Positions 50,879 through 58,817 of a DNA stretch of 64,000 nt are shown one piece after another (within the stretch, counting starts at the first letter, position 1; every line of letters begins with the position of its first letter). The stretch lies in contig CAZGVO010000006.1 of NCBI GenBank assembly GCA_964529175.1, positions 62,001-126,000 on the forward strand. The letters are read 5' to 3'. The notes under the pieces were generated by a model, which worked only from the letters and a program-made list of their open reading frames with translations, did not search any database and was not told the DNA's origin. The translations under genes were made by a program, and so were the position numbers. This DNA is from JAAFJM01 sp964529175 (GTDB taxonomy: Bacteria; Bacteroidota; Bacteroidia; UKL13-3).

Positions 50879-52115
50879 TGGTAGGAACTAATTTAAATAG
50901 TTTATCTGATGGTCTAATAAATTCGTTTAGCGGAATAGTAAATGTATCTCCTTTTTTTACTTTTTCCATAGATTGGTTGTTTAATCTAATTTCATTAACC
51001 ATTGTTTGTACCACACCAGTAGTAGGTCCCGTAATTAATATTTCATCTCCAACCGATAGCGATTGTGATTCCATTTGAAACTCACCAACTTTGGCTTCTT
51101 TAAAATAACGAATACCTTTACCAATCATTATTTTTCGTTTGGTAGCCTTTGAGCCATATTCGTTGCTCCATTCGCCCATGGTTCTGCCAAGATAGTATCC
51201 TTCCCAAAACCCTCGGTTGTAAACTGTGGCCAATTGGGTTTTCCAAGTTTCAATCTTATCGGTAGTATAAGTATTATTATAAACCGCATCCATTGCTTCT
51301 CTGTAGCACTTAGTTACAGTTGAAACATAATCGGCACTGCGTCCACGCCCTTCTATTTTTAACACATCTACACCAGCTTGGATTATTTTATCCATAAAAT
51401 CAATGGTGCATAAATCTTTAGCCGACATAATGTATTCATTATCAATCTCTAACTCCACACCATCTTCTTTGTCAATTACCACATAACTTTTGCGGCAATT
51501 TTGAATACATGCACCTCTATTGGCCGAAGCAAAATTAGAATGAAGACTTAAATAACATTTGCCAGAAACCGCCATGCATAATGCTCCATGTCCAAATATT
51601 TCAATTTTTACCAATTCTCCTGACGGTCCTGTAATCTCTCGCCTTTTTATTTCATTTGTAATTTCTGAAACTTGTGTTAAACTCAGTTCTCTAGCTAAAA
51701 CCATTATATCAGAATAAGCCGAAAAGAATTCAACTGTATCAATATTTGTTATGTTTGATTGAGTTGAAATATGAACATTCATATTTATTTTTTTAGCATA
51801 ATTCAATACTGCTAAATCTGTTGCTATAATTGCGCTTATACCATTTTGTTTTGCTGCATCAACTATGCGTTTCATTAACGAAATATCGTGGTCAAAAACC
51901 ACAGTGTTTAACGTTAAATACGATTTTACGTTATGTGACGCGCATATATTTGCTATCTTTTTTAAATCGTCAATAGTAAAATTAATATTGGAGCGTGCAC
52001 GCATGTTTAGTTGTTCTATTCCAAAATATACCGAATTACATCCTGCATGAATTGCTGCCATTAACGATTCGTAAGAGCCTGCTGGTGATAGTAGTTCTAT
52101 TTTATTATTGTTCAT
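50871..52115 (-). CDS. U32 family protein, TrhP/YegQ-like (probable RNA hydroxylation enzyme)
   Basis: 414 residues. It begins IELLSPAGSYESLMAAIHAGCNSVYFGIEQLNMRARS, the usual start of U32 proteins. The region EIFGHGALCMAVSGKCYLSLHS...RGACIQNCRKSY (about 171-207), with KDLC further on, carries the Cys set that binds an Fe-S cluster in U32 proteins. A C-terminal beta domain (QSLSVGDEILITGPTTGVVQTMVNEIRL) resembles that of YegQ. The family was named peptidase but includes TrhP, which makes 5-hydroxyuridine at tRNA position 34 and in E. coli is reported to need prephenate. A chorismate mutase-like gene overlaps its 5' end by 11 bp, supporting this reading; RlhA- or UbiU-type functions are alternatives. 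Confidence 0.85.
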   Translation of the reverse strand: MNNNKIELLSPAGSYESLMAAIHAGCNSVYFGIEQLNMRARSNINFTIDDLKKIANICASHNVKSYLTLNTVVFDHDISLMKRIVDAAKQNGISAIIATDLAVLNYAKKINMNVHISTQSNITNIDTVEFFSAYSDIMVLARELSLTQVSEITNEIKRREITGPSGELVKIEIFGHGALCMAVSGKCYLSLHSNFASANRGACIQNCRKSYVVIDKEDGVELEIDNEYIMSAKDLCTIDFMDKIIQAGVDVLKIEGRGRSADYVSTVTKCYREAMDAVYNNTYTTDKIETWKTQLATVYNRGFWEGYYLGRTMGEWSNEYGSKATKRKIMIGKGIRYFKEAKVGEFQMESQSLSVGDEILITGPTTGVVQTMVNEIRLNNQSMEKVKKGDTFTIPLNEFIRPSDKLFKLVPTND

Positions 52116-52407
52116 GTTTTAATTGTTTAATTGAATCTTCTTGTATAGCTATTGATTGCTGATGTATTAAATCAAATATTTGGCGACTTAGTTCTAAATT
52201 AAGGTAAGTTTGTTTAATCTTATCCTCTCTTATTTTGCTGGCAATTGCCCAATAATTATTTTGCCTTATTTCTAATTTAGTGTTAAATTTTACAACACTA
52301 ATTTTTTTGGACAAAATGGCTCTACTATTTAGTAAATCAATTATTTGCAAATCAATATTGAGTAAACTTGTGCGCAGTTGTTCTAATTTATCTGTTGTGT
52401 TACTCAT
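52105..52407 (-). CDS. Chorismate mutase-like (AroQ-type) protein
   Basis: 100 residues from the ATG at 52407; the TTG at 52428 is rejected. The AroQ pattern is clear: LEQLRTSLLNIDLQIIDLLNSRAILSKKISVVK and, at the C-terminus, RQIFDLIHQQSIAIQED. Against E. coli chorismate mutase, Arg11, Arg28, Lys39 and Gln88 correspond to R12, R29, K40 and Q89. The residue where Arg51 is expected looks like Tyr52, so activity may be altered. It would convert chorismate to prephenate. It is a stand-alone single-domain form and overlaps the U32 gene by 11 bp. No other aromatic amino acid genes are near. Confidence 0.7.
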   Translation of the reverse strand: MSNTTDKLEQLRTSLLNIDLQIIDLLNSRAILSKKISVVKFNTKLEIRQNNYWAIASKIREDKIKQTYLNLELSRQIFDLIHQQSIAIQEDSIKQLKHEQ

Positions 52408-52530
52408 TTTTTTGTTGCTGATAATCAATTAATTGCATTTTGTGGTATAATGGGCAATTATAGCTAATGCCTATTATTTTAAAATTGACCTAGGTAAGTA
52501 TTTGAAGTGATTTTTAAAAAAAGGCCATAA

Positions 52531-52565
52531 AAAAAGCCTGCTTAGCATAGCTAAACAGGCTTTTT
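52531..52565 (-). terminator. Terminator downstream of dnaA
   Basis: AAAAAGCCTG (52531-52540) pairs with CAGGCTTTTT (52556-52565), with an inner TAGC/GCTA pair. On the minus strand it follows the dnaA stop by about 20 bp and precedes the chorismate mutase-like gene, so the latter needs its own promoter. Confidence 0.85.
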
Positions 52566-52584
52566 GGTAAGTATAAATTTACTA

Positions 52585-54030
52585 CTAAACTAAATTCATT
52601 TTTATTCTTTTGCCAATTTCTTCAATATCGGCCCTGAATTTTTTATCAGTTTCCATTAAATCGTTTACTGTTTGGCAAGCGTGAATTACCGTTGAGTGAT
52701 CTCGGCCACCAAAGTGCATTCCAATCGTTTTTAACGATGATTTGGTTAAATCTTTTGCATAATACATGCTTATTTGACGCGCTTGAACTATTTCGCGTTT
52801 TCTGGTTTTCGATTTTACTTGTTCTACAGGAATAGTAAAGTAGTCGCAAACCAATTTTTGAATGAATTCAATTGAAATTTCACGTGTATTGTTTTTTACA
52901 AAGTTCTTTAAGATTTGCTTTGCTAAATCAAGTGTTACTTCTTTTTTGTTTAACGATGATTGTGCTAATAAACTAACTAAAGCACCTTGTAATTCACGCA
53001 CATTGGTATTTATATTGTGAGCAACATACTCCACCACATCGCGATGTAAGTTGATACCATCATTATACATCATGTGTTCTAAAATGGCTAAACGTGTTTC
53101 GAAATCAGGCGATTGTATGTCAGCTGATAATCCCCATTTAAACCTGCTTAATAAACGCTCGTCCATTCCTTTTAAGTCTTTTGGAGCTCTATCACTTGTT
53201 AAAATTAACTGTTTGCCTTGTTGGTGTAAATGGTTAAATATGGTAAAGAAAATTTCTTGTGTTTTTTGTTTGTTTTCTAAGAACTGAACATCATCCACAA
53301 TTAATACATCTACTTGTTGATAGTAGTTTAAAAAATCTTGATTTGAGTTATTGCGAATGGCTTCTACAAACTGATTGGTAAATTTTTCAATAGGTACATA
53401 CAATACAATTTTATTTTTATTGTTTTGTTTTACCATGTTACCAATAGCGTGCACCAAGTGAGTTTTACCCATACCTGTTTCACCAAAAAACATCAGTGGA
53501 TTAAATGCAGTTCCACCAGGTTTTGAAGCTACCGACATACCAGCCGCTCTTGCTAAGCGGTTGTTATCGCCTTCTATATAATTATCGAAAGTTAAGTTAT
53601 GGTTTAAGTTGGCATCAATATTTACCTTTTTTAAACCTGGAATAACAAATGGATTTTTGATATTAGCATTCATAGCATTTCCTAAACCAGCCTCCTGCGA
53701 GTCCATTTTAGAGCTTTGACTGCCTGGTAAATTTACTATATAAGGATTTGAATTAGAAGTGCCGTTTTCAACTATAATATTATATTCCAAACGTGCGCCT
53801 GTGCCTAAAATTTGTTTTAGGGTTTTTTTCAATAGGCTTACGTAATGTTCTTCTAACCATTCGTAAAAAAACTGGCTTGGAACCTGAATGGTAAGTATTT
53901 TATTGTCTAATTTAATGGGTTTGATTGGCTCAAACCAAGTTCTAAAGCTTTGAGGGTTCACATTATCTTGAATCAATTTCAAGCAATTATTCCACACTGT
54001 TTCACACGACTGTTCACTCATAATATTCAT
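52585..54030 (-). CDS. dnaA: Chromosomal replication initiator DnaA
   Basis: 481 residues (478 if the inner ATG at 54021 is used). It binds DnaA boxes at oriC and opens the DNA in the ATP form. Domain I is WNNCLKLIQDNVNPQSFRTWFEPIKPI. The AAA+ core has Walker A GETGMGKTH (about 182-190) and Walker B VLIVDDVQFL. The C-terminal DNA-binding domain carries the DnaA signature FGGRDHSTVIHACQTV (about 447-462). Length is typical. The flanking 250 bp shows no TTATNCACA cluster, so the origin is probably elsewhere. Confidence 0.97.
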   Translation of the reverse strand: MNIMSEQSCETVWNNCLKLIQDNVNPQSFRTWFEPIKPIKLDNKILTIQVPSQFFYEWLEEHYVSLLKKTLKQILGTGARLEYNIIVENGTSNSNPYIVNLPGSQSSKMDSQEAGLGNAMNANIKNPFVIPGLKKVNIDANLNHNLTFDNYIEGDNNRLARAAGMSVASKPGGTAFNPLMFFGETGMGKTHLVHAIGNMVKQNNKNKIVLYVPIEKFTNQFVEAIRNNSNQDFLNYYQQVDVLIVDDVQFLENKQKTQEIFFTIFNHLHQQGKQLILTSDRAPKDLKGMDERLLSRFKWGLSADIQSPDFETRLAILEHMMYNDGINLHRDVVEYVAHNINTNVRELQGALVSLLAQSSLNKKEVTLDLAKQILKNFVKNNTREISIEFIQKLVCDYFTIPVEQVKSKTRKREIVQARQISMYYAKDLTKSSLKTIGMHFGGRDHSTVIHACQTVNDLMETDKKFRADIEEIGKRIKMNLV

Positions 54031-54279
54031 ACCTTTTTCCGACTGTAAAAGTGTGTTAAAAAGTTTACACTAAAAAGTTTTTTTCAACAATATTATTCGA
54101 ATTGTGACAAAAAAAACTTTTGGTGCTGATTTATAGCCACAAATATTTTTTTGTTATTTTTTTGTTGCAAAAATGCATCCAATTTGTTTACAAAATGTGT
54201 GTTGCTTTATTGGTTCAATAAAATATTAATGATGATAATCAAACAGTTGCGAGGCCTTGTAAACACTATGTTTTCAACA

Positions 54280-55230
54280 TTAAATGTGAGTATCTACAAT
54301 ATCAACATTATTTGAAGTGTGTATAAACCCGTTGATTTCTTGGTTGTTGAAAGTAAAATCTATTTTACCTAATGCCAAACCTGCCCACCCAACTTGGTTT
54401 ACTATAACTTCTTTTCCAACTGCGTTTTTTACCAAAGTTGGTTCTTTTAAAAATGTGTGCGTATGACCACCAATTATTAAATCTACATTTTTGGTTTGCG
54501 GAGCAAGGCTTAAATCGCCAATTTTACCTTCTTTATAATTATAACCAAGGTGCGATAAGCAAATTACCAAATCACACTTCTTTTCTTGTTTTAAATAGGC
54601 AGCTACTTTATTTAAATTTTCTACAGGGTCGTTGTATTTAATTTTGCCATACAATTTATCAGGAACCAATCCTTTCAATTCAATTCCAACTCCTGTCACG
54701 CCAATTTTTAAACCACCTTTTTTATAAATTTTATACGGCAAAACTTTGTTTTCAAGCAGTGTATCTTTAAAATCGTAATTGCAGTTCACAAAATCGAAGG
54801 ATGCATGTGGCATTTGTTTAAATAAACCATCTATTCCATTGTCAAAATCGTGGTTTCCAAGTGTTACACAATCGTAACCCATTTGACTCATGAGTTTATA
54901 TTCTAATTCGCCACCATAAAAATTAAAGTAGGGTGTACCTTGAAATATATCTCCAGCATCCAACAATAAAACATTTTCGTTTTCTGCGCGGTATTTTTTT
55001 ATCAATGCAGCTCTAAATTCTGCGCCACCCATTCCTGCATTGTTTTTATCTGTTTTATCAAATGGTTCAATGCGGCTATGCCAATCGTTGGTATGTAAAA
55101 TGGTTAATTTGGTAGTACCGTTAGCTGCCAATAATTGATTAATTGGCGAAGCCATAAAAGCAGAACCCGCCAATAAAATACCCGATTTTTTTATAAAATC
55201 ACGTCTATTTGATTTGTTTAATTCTTCCAT
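54280..55230 (-). CDS. 5'-nucleotidase-type metallophosphatase, catalytic domain only
   Basis: 316 residues. A twin-arginine signal (RRDFIKKSGILLAGSAFMAS) indicates export in a folded state. The metallophosphatase core has LHTNDWHSRI, DAGDIFQGTPY, LGNHDFDNG and GGHTHTFL, supplying the dinuclear metal site. It ends after about 316 residues, so it lacks the C-terminal substrate-binding domain normally fused in UshA-type enzymes. That domain is encoded by the gene just upstream on the same strand, with a 26-bp overlap. Likely substrates are 5'-nucleotides in the periplasm. Confidence 0.92.
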   Translation of the reverse strand: MEELNKSNRRDFIKKSGILLAGSAFMASPINQLLAANGTTKLTILHTNDWHSRIEPFDKTDKNNAGMGGAEFRAALIKKYRAENENVLLLDAGDIFQGTPYFNFYGGELEYKLMSQMGYDCVTLGNHDFDNGIDGLFKQMPHASFDFVNCNYDFKDTLLENKVLPYKIYKKGGLKIGVTGVGIELKGLVPDKLYGKIKYNDPVENLNKVAAYLKQEKKCDLVICLSHLGYNYKEGKIGDLSLAPQTKNVDLIIGGHTHTFLKEPTLVKNAVGKEVIVNQVGWAGLALGKIDFTFNNQEINGFIHTSNNVDIVDTHI

Positions 55231-55951
55231 CTAGTATTGCATTTTTAGTTTGACCTCCTCGTAATTGCTTTATTAAAGCATCGCGTACCATCAAATGAAG
55301 TGATTGAACATTGTTAGCGAGTTTCATAGGTTCGGTTTTATCACCACCATTTGCAACATAATCGTTAGTTAAAATAAAGTAGATTTTACTTTCATCAAAT
55401 GGTTGACCATTGATGGTAATATTTACAGCCTTATTGTTTTCAATATCAAAACGTAATTCTTTAGAGCAAGGAGCACCATTGTTTTGAGCCATTAAATCAA
55501 ATAATTGTTTGCAATATTTACCATCTAAGGCTACTACCACCAATTCATTATCAAATGGTGCTAATTCAAAAATTTTACCAACAGTAATATTTCCTTTGGC
55601 AATGCTTCCAACGCGTAATCCACCGTTATTGTAAACACAAAAATCAACTACTGTTGCCAAGCGCATTCTTCTACTCCACATCATTAATTCATCACAAACA
55701 AAATTGCCTAAAGTGCCTTCTGGTAAATCTTTTTTCAAGTCTTGGTTATTGTAACATAAAATTTCACTCATTAAAGTATCTAACTTCGCTTTATAAGGTG
55801 CAATGGTGTTATAAGCCCATTCATCATGCAGTTGAAGAGAGTCTTTGTTAATTTTTATGTTTTGAGTTTGGGTATTGGTAAGTGTTAGCTTTGGTGAACA
55901 GGCGTTAAAGCTAAAAACCAACAGCAATGCAATAAAAAAAGTATTTTTCAC
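55205..55951 (-). CDS. 5'-nucleotidase C-terminal domain lipoprotein
   Basis: 248 residues. A lipoprotein signal (FFIALLLVFSFNACS, Cys about 18) precedes a 5'-nucleotidase C-terminal domain (GTLGNFVCDELM, VVDFCVYNNGGLRVGSIAKGNITVGKIFELAPFDNELVVVALDGK, FILTNDYVANGGDK). It lacks the catalytic metallophosphatase domain. It lies directly before the Tat-exported catalytic gene, with a 26-bp overlap. The start is a GTG at 55951; the -7-like TATATTTG is only about 5 bp upstream. A substrate-binding or regulatory role in a split enzyme is inferred. Confidence 0.9.
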   Translation of the reverse strand: MKNTFFIALLLVFSFNACSPKLTLTNTQTQNIKINKDSLQLHDEWAYNTIAPYKAKLDTLMSEILCYNNQDLKKDLPEGTLGNFVCDELMMWSRRMRLATVVDFCVYNNGGLRVGSIAKGNITVGKIFELAPFDNELVVVALDGKYCKQLFDLMAQNNGAPCSKELRFDIENNKAVNITINGQPFDESKIYFILTNDYVANGGDKTEPMKLANNVQSLHLMVRDALIKQLRGGQTKNAILDGRIKQIK

Positions 55952-55955
55952 AAGG

Positions 55956-55963
55956 CAAATATA
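55956..55963 (-). promoter_or_regulatory. -7-like box abutting the GTG start of the lipoprotein gene
   Basis: On the minus strand TATATTTG ends 5 bp before the GTG, so transcription from it would give a leaderless or almost leaderless mRNA. The -33 TTTG is not seen at normal spacing. Confidence 0.3.
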
Positions 55964-55989
55964 TTGATAGTATATAAACTAGTTGTTAA

Positions 55990-57186
55990 TTAAATGGATG
56001 TATTAAAATAATTTGCCAAATAATAACCCATGCTAAAATTAGCTTGAAGCAGATAACCGCCTGTTGGCGCATCCCAATCAAGCATTTCCCCTAAACAAAA
56101 ATGATTTGGCATTTTATTTAACTCTAAGTTAGTATTTACTTCGGTTAGCGCAATTCCTCCAACAGTAGAAATGGCTTCGTCAATAGGTGCAGTACCTATA
56201 ATTTTTAAAGGAAATGCTTTGATATTTTCGGCCAATTGCTCTGCACTTAAAAATGCTTCTTTACTCAAATAAGTTTTAAGTAAAGCAATTTGAGGTGTTG
56301 GCATATTCAAATCGTACTTTAAAATATCGGAGGTTGATTTTGACTCATTGCTCAACTTTTTTTCAATAGCGTAATATTGTAAAGTAGGTTTAAAATCAAT
56401 CAGTAAATCTGCTTCGTTTTTGGTATTTAACTGGGTTCTAATTTTATGGCTTAAAGCGTAAATGGCGCCACCTTCAAGTCCTAATTTAGTAATAGCTAGT
56501 TCACCCTTTTTGGTTAAGCTGCCACAAGTAGCCGCAATATTTTTTAGGTATAAACCTTCGTTTTCATTGATAAATTCTTGTGGCCAATCGATTTTAAAAC
56601 CACAGTTTGATGCTTGAAAAGGCACGGTTTTAATACCTTTATCTTTAAATAAATTTACCCAATTACCATCAGAACCTGTTTTGGCCCAACTTGCTCCTCC
56701 AAGCGCAAAAATGGTGTAATCTGGTCTAGCTGTTATGTTTTCGATAGGTGTTTTAAACAAAAGGTTTTCGTTTTCCCATCCTAACCATTCATGTTGTGTT
56801 TTTATAGTTACATTATTGGCTGTTATTTTACTAATTATGGCATTTAAAACCTCAATAGGTTTAATTCCTTTTTCAGGAAAAACCCTTTTACTGCTGCCTG
56901 TAAAGGTTTCAATACCAATATCATATAGCCAATCTCTTAAATGGTCGTTATTAAATAATTCAAAGTAAGGTTTAATAAATTTATTGGGAGTATATTTTTG
57001 AATAAATTCTTGAGGAACTTCACTATGCGTAATGTTTAAACCACCATCGCCAGCTACTAAAAATTTGCGTCCAACCGCAAAGTTTTTTTCAAATAAAGTT
57101 ACCTCAAATATTTCGGTATTTATTTGTGCAGCGAGCATTAATGCTGATGGTCCGCCTCCAATGATAGCTATTGTTTTTTTTGTCAT
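55990..57186 (-). CDS. HI0933-like flavoprotein (TIGR03862-type)
   Basis: 398 residues. The dinucleotide-binding start IAIIGGGPSALMLAAQIN and VTLFEKNFAVGRKFLVAGDGGLNITHSE form the FAD site. The middle carries GGASWAKTGSDGNWVNLFKDKGI, and the C-terminus has DWDAPTGGYLLQANFSMGYYLANYF. The HI0933/BaiN group of flavin oxidoreductases is broad and the substrate unknown. It is 65 bp downstream of recR on the same strand. Confidence 0.88.
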   Translation of the reverse strand: MTKKTIAIIGGGPSALMLAAQINTEIFEVTLFEKNFAVGRKFLVAGDGGLNITHSEVPQEFIQKYTPNKFIKPYFELFNNDHLRDWLYDIGIETFTGSSKRVFPEKGIKPIEVLNAIISKITANNVTIKTQHEWLGWENENLLFKTPIENITARPDYTIFALGGASWAKTGSDGNWVNLFKDKGIKTVPFQASNCGFKIDWPQEFINENEGLYLKNIAATCGSLTKKGELAITKLGLEGGAIYALSHKIRTQLNTKNEADLLIDFKPTLQYYAIEKKLSNESKSTSDILKYDLNMPTPQIALLKTYLSKEAFLSAEQLAENIKAFPLKIIGTAPIDEAISTVGGIALTEVNTNLELNKMPNHFCLGEMLDWDAPTGGYLLQANFSMGYYLANYFNTSI

Positions 57187-57251
57187 GAATAAAGTTGCAA
57201 TTACGGCAAATAATCACGCAAAAAAAATGGGAATAGATTTACTAAAATCCT

Positions 57252-57857
57252 TTACCTACCATATGGAACTCGGCTTACTATGCTTCGTCCTAACGTAATT
57301 TCATCAGCATATTCTAGTTCGCCTCCAATTGAAATACCGCGGCTAATAGTACTAATTTGAATAGGTAAATGGGTTAATTTTTTAGAAATATAAAATGTGG
57401 TGGTATCGCCTTCAGGCGTAGCACTTAATGCAATTACCAATTCTTTAATATCTTCAGTTTCTGCCCTGTTAATTAACGAAGCTATTTTTAAATCATCAGG
57501 TCCTATGCCGTTAATGGGCGATATTACACCTCCTAAAACATGGTATAATCCGTTAAATTGTGAAGTGTTTTCAATAGCCATCACATCGCGCAAATCTTCT
57601 ACCACACAAACCAATTCGCTATTGCGTTTATGGCTTTGGCAAATGTTGCATAATTCACCATCGCTTACATTATGGCATCGTTTACAATATTTTATTAAAG
57701 TTCTAACTTGTTCAACTGCTTGCGCCAATTTTATTACATCTTGAGGTTCCTGCTTTAAAATATGCAAAACCATCCGTAATGCCGATTTTTTGCCTACACC
57801 AGGAAACTTAGATAGTTGATTTACTGCCTCTTCTATTAAGGCGGAAGGGAAGTTCAT
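57252..57857 (-). CDS. recR: Recombination protein RecR
   Basis: 201 residues. RecR works with RecO (and RecF in some bacteria) to load RecA on SSB-coated gaps. The helix-hairpin-helix is LSKFPGVGKKSALRMVLHIL, the zinc finger has CKRCHNVSDGELCNIC (about 57-72), and the Toprim domain includes VVEDLRDVMAIENT and ALSATPEGDTT. Length is normal. The thyA stop lies one base upstream of its start, so the two are probably co-transcribed. Confidence 0.97.
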   Translation of the reverse strand: MNFPSALIEEAVNQLSKFPGVGKKSALRMVLHILKQEPQDVIKLAQAVEQVRTLIKYCKRCHNVSDGELCNICQSHKRNSELVCVVEDLRDVMAIENTSQFNGLYHVLGGVISPINGIGPDDLKIASLINRAETEDIKELVIALSATPEGDTTTFYISKKLTHLPIQISTISRGISIGGELEYADEITLGRSIVSRVPYGR

Positions 57858-57858
57858 A

Positions 57859-58653
57859 TTAAACGGCTACTGCTCCTTTTATGGCTGGGTGTGGATTGTA
57901 ATTCTCCAATTCAAAGTCCTCATATTTAAAATCAAAAATAGATTTTATATCTGGGTTGATTTTCATAGTAGGATAAGGCCTAATATCTCTGCTTAATTGC
58001 AATTCAACTTGTTCAAAGTGGTTGCTGTAAATGTGTGCATCGCCAAAAGTGTGAATAAAATCGCCTGGCTCTAAATTACAAACTTGAGCTATCATTAAAG
58101 TTAATAAAGCATAGCTTGCAATATTAAATGGCACACCTAAAAACATATCTGCACTGCGTTGGTACAATTGACAGCTTAATTTGCCATTGGCAACATAAAA
58201 TTGAAAAAAGGCATGGCAAGGCATTAAAGCCATTTTAGGTAAATCGGCTACATTCCAAGCACTAACTATAATTCTGCGACTATCTGGATTGTTTTTTAAA
58301 GTTTCAATTACTTCACTTAATTGATCAATGGTTCCACCATCAGGTTTTGGCCAATTGCGCCATTGGTGTCCATAAACTGGTCCAAGATTTCCATCTTTAT
58401 CAGCCCATTCGTCCCAAATTTTTACACCATTATCGGTTAAATATTTGGTATTAGTATCACCTTTTATAAACCAAAGTAATTCGTATATAATTGATTTTAA
58501 ATGAACTTTTTTTGAAGAAATTAATGGAAAACCTTGGCTTAAATCGAACTTAATTTGTGCTCCAAAAATACTACGTGTGCCAGTGCCTGTTCTGTCGCTT
58601 TTTTCGGCACCTGTAGTATATACATGCTTTAGTAATTCTTCGTATTGATTCAT
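57859..58653 (-). CDS. thyA: Thymidylate synthase
   Basis: 264 residues from the ATG at 58653, the same length as E. coli ThyA; the TTG at 58686 is rejected. It makes dTMP from dUMP with methylenetetrahydrofolate. The catalytic Cys is in MPCHAFFQFYV (about 143-153), and LYQRSADMFLGVPFNIASYALLTLMIA and GDFIHTFGDAHIYSNH are conserved substrate and folate regions. Upstream is the clpX terminator; downstream is recR after one base. Confidence 0.97.
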   Translation of the reverse strand: MNQYEELLKHVYTTGAEKSDRTGTGTRSIFGAQIKFDLSQGFPLISSKKVHLKSIIYELLWFIKGDTNTKYLTDNGVKIWDEWADKDGNLGPVYGHQWRNWPKPDGGTIDQLSEVIETLKNNPDSRRIIVSAWNVADLPKMALMPCHAFFQFYVANGKLSCQLYQRSADMFLGVPFNIASYALLTLMIAQVCNLEPGDFIHTFGDAHIYSNHFEQVELQLSRDIRPYPTMKINPDIKSIFDFKYEDFELENYNPHPAIKGAVAV

Positions 58654-58732
58654 CTTTTTTCTAATAATATTTACAAATAAAAACAATTATTTAGGCAAGA
58701 ATTGCGCTTTTTTTAAACATTCTGAAACATAA

Positions 58733-58776
58733 ACAGCAAAGCCTTTAATCGTAATGAGAATAAAGGCTTTGTTGTT
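58733..58776 (-). terminator. Terminator downstream of clpX
   Basis: CAAAGCCTTTA (58737-58747) pairs with TAAAGGCTTTG (58761-58771), extended by further pairs on both sides. It lies between clpX and thyA on the minus strand. Confidence 0.82.
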
Positions 58777-58817
58777 ATATAGTATCTATGAAATCTAAAA
58801 TAATCTGCGGCTAAAAC

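Noticed and set aside
54031..54279. Possible oriC in the dnaA upstream gap
   Set aside because: I looked for TTATNCACA-type boxes on both strands and found none convincing; the gap is AT-rich but without a box cluster.
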